Assembly: GCF_022458985.1 (NCBI RefSeq)
Contig: NC_061786.1
Span: 18,916,974-18,980,973, forward strand
Length of the DNA stretch: 64,000 bases
Direction: 5' to 3'
Origin: Mugil cephalus
Taxonomy: Eukaryota > Chordata > Actinopteri > Mugiliformes > Mugilidae
How positions within the stretch are numbered: the first letter of the stretch is position 1; each line of letters opens with the position of its first letter. Under the pieces are notes generated by a model that was given only the letters and a program-made list of their open reading frames with translations, was not told the origin of the DNA and did not search any database. Below, piece after piece: positions 24,702 to 39,000 of the stretch. A program made the translations under genes and the position numbers.

Positions 24702-26100
24702 TAATGTTGTCCGTGTATCCCTCTGCTTTGTGCGTCGATGAGCGACCCTAGTCAGCAGTCATGAGAGGAGCTGGGAGGACGCCCCGACTCCACCGAAACG
24801 ATGCTCTCTCCGCAGGAGGATGATGGAGCTTTTATTGTAGAGACGCAAGGGGCTCGCATGTCGACAGGGGGCGACGTTGTCCCCTTTTCCGGCTTATTGT
24901 GAAGCTCAACAATTCGGGGAAATCGAAAGCAGTTTGTGGCACAGTTAATAAAAATAAGTACGACAGCTGCATATCTGGTCGCAGCTGTGACCAGGACTGA
25001 TTTCTTCAACACTAATGTAAAAAAATACTTAATGTGCAATGTCAGTTTCTGTCAGTAGGCGGCAGTAGTTACACAGAAATTGGAATCCACGTTGCCTTCG
25101 GGTACTATCGTAAATATGTAAACTTCAAATGCATCAACAAGCGAGGAGAGACTGATGAGTTCGGATTATTTATTTAATTCAAAAAATTTCAACCATTTGG
25201 GTTTGATTAGGTCACGGAAATTTTCACTCAGTTTAGAGTCTGTGTCTGACATACTTTCCCACAAGATGTCGAGTTGTTTTGATAAAATAATCATAATAAC
25301 TTGGCGAAAATATTAAATATTTTCTAACATGGCTGTGTAAATATTATACCAGACCATTACATTTTTGTGATAATTCAAGCATAAAACACCCCATTTTTCA
25401 GCAGGTGAATATGTTCACTCAGGAAGAAGAAAGAAAGAAAGGTAGAAATCTTGTGATCTATTGTCCCGTTCTATGTCTTACTATGTTTTTGTGTTGCCTG
25501 CAGATGCAAATTGTTGCTATAATAATGCTATAATCCGTCTATTGCTGCCTAAATAAATGTTCATTAATGTGCACTGTCCCTATCAAAGGAATAAATAAAA
25601 CAAATAAAAATAAATGTAGTTGGGTAGGAGAATGATGCAACAGGAAATTAAAAGAAAAAAAAGACACACGAAACAAGAACCAAATTTCCTTGTCACAGTA
25701 GCATGGAATACAAAAAAAGCAAAATCAAATTTGAAAGAATATACAAAATATACAAAAAATAACAGCACGAAAAATTAGTAATATAATGTAATTGCTAATG
25801 TTACAAAATGTAAACAGTGAGGTAGTTAATTGACATTCGCACCGCTATTTGTTAAAATGTTTATTGATGTGTTCTATATTTATTAATTTTATAATTGCGG
25901 GCCGTTGTTTTGCAGTGGACCGGTTTTTCCTGTTGGGCGCCTGGAAAGTCCGTGGTGCTCCTGAACGCGGCACCATAGTCCTCCTGTAAATGCGGCTCCG
26001 CAGAGATTAGTAGCGGCGGCACACTGTTGCTTTCACGGGAGCTCCATTTTTTCCTCCTTCTTTCTTTCACCAAATACTCCAGATTGACGCATTGTTTCTG
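24702..26100. promoter_or_regulatory. Divergent intergenic region between ATL1 and MAP4K5
   Basis: ATL1 is transcribed leftward from about here and MAP4K5 rightward. The first 200 bases next to the ATL1 start are GC-richer and probably hold its leader and core promoter. The middle (25080-25860) is AT-rich with nothing recognised. Confidence 0.5.
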
Positions 26101-26425
26101 CACTTTCGCGTTATTACCCCACGCCCGAGTCTGTCGCGTCTCTGAACGTGTCGGCGGAGGGAAATGACACGTCGAGGGCAGGAGTTAACGCTGGTGTTTT
26201 TGCGGGGATTCAAGTGGACGGTTGCCGAGTGAACAACCACCAGCAGCAGCAGCAGCAGCAGCAGTCAACTGAAGTTTACTCTTGTTGCCCTCGATAACAA
26301 AGGGGCTCCGCTTTTCTTATTCTTTTTGAGCCATTATTCGACGACCCCGCCACCGTAAAAGGTCCGGGGAGGATTTTGAAAATGCAAGACTTTCTTCCCC
26401 CCGCCGCGTTTGTGTTGTAAAAAAG
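26101..26425 (+). other. MAP4K5: Probable MAP4K5 non-coding first exon
   Basis: A CpG-rich stretch ends at a plausible donor, AAAAAAG|GTGCGT, at 26425. It contains a CAG run (26240-26264). The transcription start is uncertain. Confidence 0.45.
26240..26264. repeat. (CAG)8 microsatellite in MAP4K5 leader
   Basis: Pure CAG run within the probable non-coding first exon. Confidence 0.9.
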
Positions 26426-26811
26426 GTGCGTAGAGCTAGAAGTTAGAAGCGAGGCTAACTTAACGTTCGCTAGTTAGCATTAGCATTAAAGCCCCCCTCC
26501 TTCTCCTCCTTCTCCTCTTCCTCCTCCTCCTCCTCCTCCTCTTTCAGGCTAAGGCTACTTGCTGGAGTGACCACAACGTTAATGCTACATTAGCTCCTAT
26601 TTTTTAGTGGTTGCTGCTTTGTTTTTGTATTTGTTAAATGATGCAAAACTACACAATTTTGACGCTGGTTTACGGTAGATTCAAAGTTATTCTGGGACAG
26701 ATGTCAAAAAAATGCCCCAACTTCACCTTTTTTTTCTTATTGTTGTTGTTATTGCTGTTGCTATCATTGAGCCACTTTCTCCCTAAACTTTATTTATGCC
26801 TTTATTCTCAG

Positions 26812-27002
26812 GACATGGACCAAAGAGAAGAGCTGTCTGATTAACACCAATTGACACCCAAGGCCTTTGCTTTTTTTTTTTTTTGCTTTTCTTCCTTTTT
26901 TTTGTCAAACCACCGACTCCAGATTTGATCACCTAAATGTAAAGGAAAACAATAACAACAACAACAACAACAGCCACAAAAGGAGGTTTGGTCCAAGCTA
27001 CT
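26812..27002 (+). other. MAP4K5: MAP4K5 5' UTR part of exon 2, with a 9-codon uORF
   Basis: The acceptor TTTATTCTCAG ends at 26811. The exon then contains the short frame ATG...TAA at 26815-26844 (MDQREELSD) and a CAA/AAC-rich leader before the MAP4K5 start at 27003. Confidence 0.55.
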
Positions 27003-30000
27003 ATGGATATTTTTCCCCGGCCGAGCGGTGAGATCCAGAGGAGGAACCCTCAGAATGACTTTGAGCGCATTCAGAGGGTGGGAAGTGGGACATATGGAGA
27101 CGTGTACAAGGTACAGTAGAGTCACTGGTTCCCACAGTCTGTCATTAGAGACACCAGATAATTGCCAACTCCTGGGCTAATCACCCTGTTGTAATTTTAA
27201 GTATCGGTTGTGTCCTGTGAAGCCGTGACAACATGTGGTGGACACATTTTTGACAGTGGCGTCTTGAATGGGAGTCGACCCTCAGCTTTCATTCATTCGC
27301 CACATTTACTTCTTTATTATTTATTTTTTGCAGCACCAGCGATCGGGGTGGCTTGCCCTTTTTTTTCGTGTTTGCGCAGGCTGGATTATTGCAGTTTCCT
27401 GCACACAATGCCGTTAAGTGAGCCATTTTATTGTGGACACAGCCTCACTCAGCCAGTTATTTACAATAACATTGGTCTTTAAGTAGCGTGCAGCTTGTAG
27501 ATTTCATCGCCGGCTGTAACACATTTGATATCTGATAAGAAAGAAGGAACCGGCCTTGAACTACACCCAATTCCCATTTCATTAGGTGCATTAGTGGAAA
27601 CAAACGCATGCTAATTAGGGCTTTTAATCAATAAGATGTTAAAATACAATTAATCATCTGATTTCCATAGTGAAATCGGTTAAAATGTATTTAAATGGTC
27701 ACTATTAAAGTCTTTAAGACATGAGACATGCCAGATATGTTTGTTAATAACAAGTTCTGTCCAAATATGCTGCAGCTATGTTGCAAACTATCCAGAGTGG
27801 TGTGCCTTGTGACAGGGGAGGAGGGGGGAGGAGGAGGACTCCCTGTATCAGCTGTGAGCTGGAGGGAGGGAGGGTATTTGGGACTTGTCACGCTCTGGCA
27901 TTGGCTCGGTTCTGGTCGGTGGTGAATGCAGATGGCTCTGCTCTCGTCGGCAGAGCCATCTGGCAGGACTTTGGGTCTGAGCCTTGCCATTCGGAAAAAA
28001 CCCTTTTGTTTTTTCTGTTTGACATCCACAGCATCGCTTCTGCATCGTTTCCCAAACTGCAAAATCGGGCCGAGAGTCACATCACAGTCGCACTTTTAAA
28101 GAAACATTAGTGTCCTATTGACTTGTTATTATCGTCTCACTTTTGATATAACAGCCCTGCACTAACTTTACACTAGATTACACTGGCTTCAATATGGTTA
28201 CAGCATCCAGCATTTATTTAAAATGTAAAACATTTAAATCATACAAGATCATACAGTTGAGTTACCACCGTTTCAACATGAACCGGACACTATATGTATG
28301 CAGGGGGAGTATGCAAGTGAACTTGTGTATTTACTTGCAGTCTTGCAGAAAAGCCCTTCCTGTCTCACACAATTTAATATTCAGTAGCTGAGATGGAACC
28401 GTTTCGATCGGCCACAAACTGAATAATACTTGATTAACTGCAAACTACTCTGATAATTCACACAATTCGCATACGAAGACGTCTCAACATTCACTTTTAT
28501 TCAACAGCTCGAATGCTGTTTTTGTTTTGTATATGTTTTTTCTTTACATTCAGATTCCTGGTAAAACCACCAACCAATATAGAGATATATCCCCCTCAGA
28601 GAATTTTCACTGTTTATTTTGAAAATAGATTCAGCTGCAGGCCTATGAGGAAGTGTGCACCTTTTGCTTTCCTGCAGAAAGTCCAACAGAAACACAGCTG
28701 AGCTGCTGTATTTATCTGAATTAGCGATTAACGCGCTGGATGCTCTAGCTCCTGTTTGTGAGGTGTGTTACGCTGGAGAATTTTCTACTTGTTTGTGCAT
28801 CTGTCACAGACAAACAGACGAAACCATCTGAGCCAGACGCGATAGTTCAGCCCGTCTGTCACGGGCTCCGTACAAAGCCTCTCTGGCCGGCCCCCACCCC
28901 CAGACAGGCCACCGGTGGAATGCTGCGCCTGGTATTCTCCCAGAGCCGAGGGCCGAGCCGAGCGGCCTGAAATACGACCAGGCCCCTGTCTAAACACGCG
29001 TTTCACCATGGGTGTGTTCTGGGCCGTACTGACGGCGGAAACACCTCGAATTGGGAAAAGTCCCCGTATGGCCGGTCGCACCCGCACAGTGTGAATTTAG
29101 TGGCTCGTTATCACCCTTAATGATTAATTAGATTATATGTACATTTGACACATACAATTAACACATGGCTACTGTTGATGGACAGATACATAGATAAAAA
29201 ATAAAAATAGAAAATAAAAACACAATATAGAATGTATATATATATATTATTCTATTTATCTTAATTCTAGGGTCGTATCTCTTGATATTTAGTACTTTTT
29301 TACAAAATTAGAGTCTTAATGTTTTTTGTGAAGCATATTCTTATTAGATTTCATACATTTCTGGTCAAGTTTATTTTTTGCCCCTCATCTTCTGATATTG
29401 ATTATCAGCTGATCCAAGTCTCAATCTTCAACTAAATTCCTCCCTTGCAGATTCCTCAAGCCTTTTCTTGTCTTTCTTTTATTCTCCTAGATTTGTTGTG
29501 CATTGTGTGACTGTATTAAGTCCAATAAATAGGGCTGTTAAAGCCGATGTAGTGTCGAGAATCAATGGAAAACCTGTGTTCTCTACCACAGAAATGGGCT
29601 TTTCGTCCAATGCCATAAACTCTCTGTTGCAGCCTTTACTTGATTGTACTCATTGTATAGCCAAACACGTTGGTACTGTTGAATGACGACCTGCTTCTAC
29701 CAACTCGCCAACACGTTGCACAATTTACAAACTTCTGTCTGACTGATTTAATTTACCAGAGTGGCTTTGAGACTAGCCAACCACAACTAACGCAGAAGAA
29801 GTAGTAGATTTCTCCATCTTCTCCGTTTCTTTTTCTGTTTTTTTTTTTTTTGGGCAGCTTTGACACTCCCCGACTGCCACTAAACCACAAGATGAAGAAG
29901 AAACAGTTGACGTCTTCTTCTGCTTTTTCTTCTTTGGTTTGTTTTGCAGAAGAAGAAAGTAGTTTTGATGCTACAATGACTTGGTTTATGAAAGAGCTAA

Positions 30001-33000
30001 AATAAACAACTACAAAATATATATATATTTTTTTTAAAAATGCTTGGCCCCCGATTCAAGTTTGGACATCCCTTCTTCTTATTAGCCATATTTTAGTTCG
30101 AGAACGTTTATCCTAAGTGTTTATCCAAATCCTAAATTGACGCAGAAGCGATGGCAACAGCCCAGAACCTAAACAGACCCGAGCACCGTATCTGACGTGC
30201 ACCTCCTCAGAAATGTAGCTGTGCTAGAGCTGTGATTGGTTCGCTTGGTAGTAGCATGTTTCTGCTTCAATATTAACAGCCGCTTCTCCATATTCGCAAT
30301 TTTTTAATCGATTGGAGATGAGTTTTGGACCAATAAAGATGGAACACCTTGAGGAAAGGTTCAGGGATACGAACGTTTGCATGACTTGTGTTGGCAAAAT
30401 TTTGGCAATTGTTTCAGTTGCATTGTTGAAAGCGAAGCAGGAAGTGGAAACAAATATTAACCCGACTGGCAAAAAACAAAAAAGACACAGCGCTGACTAG
30501 TGTTTGGGTGGTGTTGTTACAGAGTGAGCATTTAAGTATAAATGTCCTGCACCAACATTAAGGCGTCTGTGTCCTGCAGTGCTCTTAAAGAGTCGTTGTG
30601 GAATATTTTTATCTGAAGGAGACATCTTTACTACAGGTAGCTTCAGATTTACGCAGACACTTATCCCCCGGTCTGACGTGGTGATTTATCACGCGTCAGA
30701 TCTCGTTTCTTTATATGGCTCCAGTCAGAAGATTGCTCAGGGTTGATAAAGCTTTCTTCTCTGCTGCATCATACATACGAACAGGCCACTTCCCTTTTAC
30801 AGCTTTACTTCTCAGGTTGGTTATTCAGGAAGTGTAAAACGAGACACAGGTTTTGAAGCGTGTACTCTGTTTCTCTGAATCTGAAAGTTGAACCGCTGTG
30901 CCTTGGTGCAAAACAGAATAAATGCCCCTTTTTTTTTTTAAAGTTTCTTTTTTTAGAGAGTGGATATTTGTTTGCTCGTGGAATCAGCTGCAGAGCTTTG
31001 TGTGGGTTTGTGTTTATACATTTGCAGCGTTGAAAGGTGGCCATGCTGGAGGGTTTTATGGTTTACGGGCGATTTAGCCGCCCGTCCCGTCACTTCACTC
31101 CCATGGATTAGCCAGCATCCCGTCTTGACCTGGATTTGGAAGTCATCCTACTCTGGCACAGAAAATTCACAAGCGACCGATTCTTCTTAATATCGCTCAC
31201 TGAAAATTGTCTCAACGTGAGGCTGGTAAAACTAAAGATATTTGAAAATGTGCAACTTAAGCACCGACTAAATCAAAAGTCATTAATAGCTTTATATTTA
31301 ACGGTTCACTTATGAGTAACAGTTGAGTAGAGTCCAACCTCTGCCTGCTGACTAACACTCTCCATGTGTTGACCCAATGACCTGTAAATTTAGGGAGATG
31401 TTAGTTTGGATTTTAGTTGACGAATATCTAGATGACTGTTTGAAAATGCAGTGACGCTGATTTCGTCTGACGGGCGAGCCAACATTTTACAGAACTGCAT
31501 CATCATCCGGCTGACATTTATTGTTTTAATGCCCATGCAGGCCCGAGCCGCTAAGTCCCGTCCCATTAGAGCACCGTGTCACGTTATGTCATCTCTTAGC
31601 TTGTTATTTTTAAAGTCAATTTAACTCCAAGTGGAAAACACTCACTCAGGTCTCAGCAACTTAAGGGTTTGTATTGACAAATTCAGGTTTGGCAGAGCAG
31701 TAGTTCCCCTAAATCATTGCTTAACAGGTTATTATGTTATTATTTCAGATTAGTTAGTCAAACATTTGGCCTTTCGAGTGTCTTAAAATAGTCATAAATA
31801 CGCACCAGAATAAATGTCACCGGCAAATATCAGAAGAGAAACACGTTTTCTTGAACATGACATAGACACAAATCCTCACAATAGAGGAGATAAGTTAAGC
31901 TGAACAACAGTGATGAAAGCAGCAGAAGTAGCTTTATTATTTGTTGCTTTGCTGAAAGTTGTTGTTGTTGTGTCTTTCAGGCTCGCAACATACAGACAGG
32001 AGAACTCGCTGCTGTGAAGATCATAAAGTTGGAACCGGGTAAGTGTCATCTTCTCTCCCTCTCTCTCATTATCCCAACTTTTCTCATCACAATGAACGTG
32101 AACAGCTGTTTTTACAATCTCTACAACACATTTTCCATATTTATGAATGGGATGAATTAAAATCCTGACAAAAAATCTCTATACACCTAAAATCAGTTCA
32201 CTTCAAATGTATGTGCTCAGTATTGATGGCCGTAGTTTGGTATCTATTGGTATAAGAAATATTAACACTGAATCCTATGAAACATTATTTTACCCGTTGA
32301 TCAAACCGCTGAAGAAGAAAATGTAAATGTCTGAGGGACCTGAGCTGCATTGAGGATGACAGGAGAACGTTTCTGACTGTGCCCAGCGTCGGGGTCTGTG
32401 CTGGCGATGACCTAGTGACAGAGTTAGCGCGATCCAGATTAGTGGGATTTACCGAGAGGGCTTTGTACCACCAGCATCCAGACAGAGCTCAGCTGATTAC
32501 CAAGCCAGGGAAGGAAGAGATTCGCTTCTGTTTGTTTTCTCTTTCATTCATCACGTCTCAATATGCACGATATGCTCGATACATTTTCATCCTAGGTTTG
32601 TTTTTGTTTTCTCACCAATGATCTCGTTCGGTGTTTTAACCTATAAACTCAACGTAATGAAGCTGAAATCCGTTTCCCTTTGTCTGATCAGTTGAAATGT
32701 CTTGAGCCTAAATGTAAGACTTGCACATTGTGCATGATATCAGAGGAGAGAGGATTAGAGTGTCAGAAGATCAGGAGGGGCTAGCTGCAAGTTGAAAGAA
32801 AGATTTAATCTTTCTGTGTTCTTGCCGTCATGATCTTTGAGAGTAGAAATTGTAATATTGTAAATCAGGTAAAATATATATGAATAGTTCAGACGCAGTA
32901 AAATGTAAATAGTTCCTTTACATATACACCAGATGTGCAGCTCTGAGTAGGTTTTAAATCCAGCTCGTGTTTGCCTTACTCTTGTTTGCTTTATTTATTT

Positions 33001-36000
33001 TTTTTAAACAAGGATTAACATAGCCTGCGTCATCCCGTTTTAAAGAGGACCGTCTTTTCTTTTTACCCCAGCTTTTTTTTCACTCGTAAGAGTCACTCCT
33101 CTCTGAGTTTGAGGTAAACAGCTTTTGGGTGGACCGTGCAATCAAACAGGTTAGACTAGGAGGAGTGACGCTGGGATGAAGCAAAGGACGGAGTTAGGAG
33201 TGGTGAAACCCTCTGACTGCAGGGATCAGATCGTTTATAAATAATGACCATTAAGGACTTCTTTTTCTTTTCTTTCATTTTGGCTGTCTTCAAACTGCTT
33301 TGGGCATCTTTTTCTAACTTAGTTCCTCTTATGACGGTTAAGTTTTCAGCATTGTGCGCTTTGCGCCCACTTCCTGACTCTTCACGTTATAAATTCTGCT
33401 GCAAGACGTTAAAGAGCGGTGCAGTTTCTCTCAGCCATGCCAGCAAATTTTACTTTCTATAAGACTGTCACGTCAGGACATAAGCACGGACTTGTAAAAA
33501 TACCTCTTAGGTTGGTGGTTGAATAGTCAGAAGAAGAAAAAAAAAACAACACACACCGCCGCCTTCTTTCATAAATGTAATTATAATGCACCTAAAATCA
33601 CCTCGACGTGACATTGGTCAGCGCTGAAAAACTCGTGCTGAATTGAAACCCGACACTCGCAGCGAGATTGTGTACGTTCAGAGCAGAAGGAAGCGCTCAG
33701 TCTGAGGGGAAGTGGCTACGCTCTTCGGCCTCGAGTCCCCAAGAAGAGAAGATTGCGGGACTTGTCATATATATGTTTTTTTTTTTTTTGTTTTGTTTTG
33801 TTTTTTCTTTCCAAGGTCAGAGTCATGTCAGTGAAATCGCTCACATTTTCTGTGGCTCTTCGAAGGCGTCCGTTAACAAATACACTGGAAAACGTAGGTG
33901 TAGAACAGTAGTTCAGCCTCACGTGAAGTGAAGTGTGGTATTTTTAGAGTAGTAACACGTTTGCCATCATTTACACTGAAGCTGTTACTTCAAATGTGAG
34001 GCATTCGTGACCCTGTTTACATGTCAGTGATAGACGAGAAGGTTCAGACTGAATAGTGCAACATGTCACTTTCACAGTTGAGCATATACTCCTTTAGTCT
34101 TAATACAGGAATGTCAAGTAGGGCGTTTCTCCAATTGATTAATCTATTGTTTATTTTAATCCGTTGATTAACCACCAAATATTTAACCAATTAAACTCAA
34201 ACGTAATTATAGTACAATGTTTACACATGATATCTACAAATAAAGAGCCCATTTCAAACAAGAGTCTCATTTATTCATCATTGACCTAATTAGGAAACTT
34301 GCAGTTTTAATATGTTTTGTTATTAATGAGCAGAGACATAATTTAACTTTAATGATTTGTGCCGATTGCATTTGCAGCTGTATCACTTCTCTGCAAAAAA
34401 AACTACTTTTAGCCACTTAAAGTGCAACGTCAGTAGAAGTCCACATCATTTAGTTGTATCTGTATAAAAGAACATGAACAAGCTGTTTAGTACAGTGGGA
34501 TGCAACATTACAATCAGTATCTGTCCTAGTTATTGGGAATATTACTCATAAAATAACCAGCCGGTGATCAGACAAAAGTCCAAATACCGACGCTACTGTC
34601 TCATAGTTTCACGGTTGGAAATCCTGCAGAAATTCTCTCTTCTCTGTTGAAACGCTCATGCATGACGGCCGGGGCCACAAGGGGCTGGTGGTTAAATTTT
34701 TACTAATTGTGAAACTTATTGTTTTTTCTGAAAAGTATTCCCACGCTGTTCATGTTCAGTTTTGGACTTTTTTTTTTTTTTTTTGGTAATTTTCTGCATT
34801 CTTGGCACCAGGAGGAGAAACCGTAACGCAGGGTGAATGTAAACACTGAGACACGTCAACCTATTCCAGGCAACTTGTTGCTGCTCTGATGCCTAAAAAA
34901 AACAATAAGACTGCGTAATACATCCTCTTAATCCTCCTACTGGTGACTTGCTCTTTCTTTTGCGTAATAAAACATCTGACACATAGTTTTTTGACCTGTC
35001 ATCACATTAAAAAAATAAAAAAAAAAGGTCATCCTATTTGTGGCTTGGAATAATCTGATTAGAAGACACTAGATGTTTTCTCATATACTATTCTATATAT
35101 AACAATAACCGGTGTGCACACGTGTTGCTTTAGATCAGATAAGACGTGTTGATAGTCAAACCTCATGAGTCTTGTGATGACACTCGATACTGCAAAGTCT
35201 TTACTTCAAAGCAAGTGGAAGTAGTTTTAGTGGCCGGCTGTTTTTATTGGTTGGATGCTTTTGCATGTGGTAGCGTTCTCAACCGGTTTTTAATTCAGAC
35301 GCTCACGTGAGAGAGACCAAAACCTCCCCAGACAAACTGTTATTGCTCGATAAAGAGCCCGTGTGAGGTATCTGCGTTCATCGTGTTTTCCTCCCCGAGT
35401 TCAAATATCCCCACGTCTCTTTAATTGACTCGGACCACGAGACACCTGGTTCAGTTTCTGGAGCTATGTGCCGCGTGCAGTTCAAGGTTAAGCGCTAATA
35501 GCCAAAAATTTGCTCGACTCGCCTGAGTCGTCGGCCTCAGGATTCAGACCCGTGTTTGCGAGGCACGACTGACACATTCGGTCACGTGCCTGGGAAAAGA
35601 AAAGAAATATTGTCCGTAGTTTCCACCTCCGCTAATGTGCGGCCTGTTGTTTTGATTTTAATGTTTCTTGGCAGAGTGCGTGTGCATTAAATGAGCTTAA
35701 TCTGGCCCGCTGCCTACGATGACAGTCTGTTGATAGAGCGCTGAAGCTGGCAGAGTCTGCTAGATCTTAACCTCCTGTTAATGTATTCCAGGGCTGTGTC
35801 TCTCCACAATTGGGAGCAGCTGGTCTTACATATTTTTGTCTTTTTGCTTCCTACTGGTCGGATATGTTAAAAAGCGCGTTGCCGAAACTGGAAAGTAGCC
35901 TGGATATCGGCCTATACCAAATAAACTTTTAAAAGTACAAGATGTTCTTCCTAATGTTATTGGCTGTTCTGTAATCTGCCGTATTTGCACAGAGATTATT

Positions 36001-39000
36001 AGAGGTATGGAGCCACAGAGAAGCAAATACGGGGACGAGTTTGCTCTGTGGTCTTTTTTTTTCAAGTGTGGTTAACCCGAAAAAGGAAAGATTTGAGTGT
36101 TTCCTAAAGTTGAATTCAGACTTTGTTCTAGTGTCAACAATATTAGTTTTGTTGAGTCCGCACCGAAAACAAATTATTTTTAATTTCGCGACGCCGTCAT
36201 TTTTAAGACAAAGCAGCTCCCTGTGCAGAAAAAACGAAAATAATTTGTGTCCGTGTGTCTGTGTGATTTCTCCCTCTGTTTCCAGGGGATGACTTTTCCA
36301 TCATACAGCAGGAAATCTTCATGGTGAAGGAATGCATGCACCACAATATTGTGGCCTACTTTGGGAGCTACCTCTGGTAAGAGCCAACTCACAATACTCC
36401 TGCTTTGTCATTTTATACTCTGTGTGTTTTCTCCCCTCTCTCTCTCCAGTATAACAGTTGTGGAATTCATATGTAACTGTCAGAAGGATTTAACAAGCCG
36501 TCGCCCGAAACTCACATGTTGTGTTTAATTACTTAGTCACGCCGGTGTGTGAAAGTATGACTCAGGCTATTCATCTGCGCTGGCTGGTGCTGACGAGGCC
36601 CCTTCAGCACCAGGATGCCTGCTCTCATGTTTTTAATGGAGCCGGTGTTTTGCGGCTGGCATCTCGGAGGAAGCAGGTCCAATCCGCCCACGGTCGCCTC
36701 CTCAGACTTCCAACAGGTTTAACTGGATCAGGAGCCTCTGAACTCTTTTATGCGCTCGTCTTATCACAGCGGGCATGTCTTGGAAGAGTCTTGCCACACA
36801 GGTTACAGTGAACCCTTAACGAGCGCCCCATCATGGATTAATTATAATAAAATCAGATTAATTGTATTAAAAGAATGTATTTGTTTTTGGAGAAAGCAGT
36901 GGCCACGTTGTGTTTTAAAAGCTTTCAACAGTTGGTTGAAAGCTTGTTGCATCGTCATCTCAAAGTTGTATCACTTCCTCTTATTATTAATGACCTGTGA
37001 ATGGATTACATCATTTCTTATTTAAATGTTCTGCCGGGCATTCACTGCCAGCTTTAAAATAAAAACCAAAACAAGCCACAACTTAAAAGACGAGCCTTAT
37101 AGTCCAAACATTTACCCCAACACTTTGCTTTGCCTTTGCTTCCTACCACCAAAACTCACTTTGCTGATAGCGAGCTTGGAGAACCGGGTGGACCACGGAG
37201 GAGCTGTGTCACTGATGACAGTGTTTTCTCTTCAAACTCAGAGCCTCCAAGAAGAGCTAGCTCTTTCCACACACTACCAAATTATTGTGTTACGCTTGTT
37301 TCACTTGTAACCATCCGAGTTTGGAAATGAATAACAGGGTTGCCTAGGCAACTGTAGATATGTATATTTATCCACTATCTTTATCCCATGATGAAACCTT
37401 TACTCCCCCCTCCCCTGCCCACCCCCCGATGGGAGCGGCCTCTTCCAGCAAAGTATTAGAGGCCGTATTTAGGGCACGAGGAGTAACTGAATGCTAAGAG
37501 TGTGAACATAAACACACGCTGTGAAGTTTGTAATCGAACAGATCTCGACCCAGTTCGTCACCTATGCGAGTTTATGGATTAACGTGTTGGATAACGTGTT
37601 GCTCTGCACCGTCTCCACAATAAAAACACCTAATGGTTGAATGGCGTTCTCTTCCTCCAGTAGATCTCGTCTGTACATTCAGTGCCACGGTTCATTTAAC
37701 TTTTAGTGGCAGGATGTGGTGGCCTAACACCTCACTAGGATTCTTAGTATGTTGTTTTTTTTTCCTTTTATCATTCACCCGCTTCTGGTTACTTGTTGTT
37801 TTTCTAGCAAGTTTGCAGTGTTGCTTCATGGATGAATTGTGGATTTGTACAGCCTTAAAAAAACATATCATTTAATTATGTATTGTTACTTTGCTTTCTT
37901 CAGTCGAGAGAAACTTTGGATATGCATGGAGTACTGCGGCGGAGGATCTCTGCAGGACATCTATCATGGTGAGCTCTTCTCTTCTTCATAGCTAAGAAGA
38001 TGCATTTGTCATCACTTTATGTTGCTATCGTGTGATCCATCTCTTGCCTTTCACGCCTTTTGCAAACATCGAGTGAATTTGTATCTTTCCAGTGACTGGA
38101 CCTTTATCAGAGCTTCAGATAGCGTATGTCAGCAGAGAGACCTTGCAGGTAATTTGAGTTTTAGATCATGTTTTTTATTAAATACCATATAGTCTGTGGT
38201 TTAACGGCTCGTTACATATTGCTTTCATTTCCTTTGCAGGGCCTGAGTTATCTGCACAGCAAGGGCAAGATGCACCGAGACATCAAGGTATCGTCGGTTT
38301 TTTTACCACACAACTATTTTTATCCCAAGTCAGACGCAGATTAAAACTAAAATCTTTAAGCAGCAGTTTTTGCAAAATAATAAAAAAAAAGGAGGAAGAG
38401 GGTAAAAAGAAAAGTAAGACGTTTGAGACGGACGGAAGGAAGTAGCAGTAGCTCAGCTTCAGAACTATTAATGTCTAGAGGTCAGGCTTGTCTCTGACGC
38501 AGCATTGCAGCAGATGTGTGAGCTGACGTCACAGGAAAAGCATGGGTGAGGATGTGCTCACTCGAAGGCATGTGACCACTGTCCTCCTTCTGGGGGGGGG
38601 GGTTTTGAGGTTGAGCTAAAACTTGACGGTGTTTGATGCATGCACGAAGCAGCCGATGCCTCGCTCGCATGTGTTATCGTAAAGGTCAGGGCTGGACGTA
38701 TTATCTTTTCTCAGCCCTACGCAGCAAGCACTTCCTGTTTCCTCTGCTCTCACCCCAGGATGCCTCCAGAGAGTCTGTCAGTCACAGCCAACAGAAACAC
38801 TGTCGGTGGAACTGTCAAAAAACCCATCGGCCCGATTGTATTTGATGTCAGATCAGTAACAGATCAGGAGTGAACGCATCAGCCTGGCACATGAATCTCT
38901 GACTCTTGACACTAAAATATTATCACGGCCTCTCTCTTATTTTCTAATAAAATGAATGTGTTTTCGTTCAACAGGGTGCCAACATACTTCTCACAGACAA

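Noticed and set aside
29795..29990. GAAGAAGAA/TTCTTCTTC partial inverted repeat
   Set aside because: Simple trinucleotide runs explain the pairing.
34120..34330. Possible hAT-like MITE with GATTAAT-type ends
   Set aside because: Suggestive phrases only; I could not define two termini or a target duplication.
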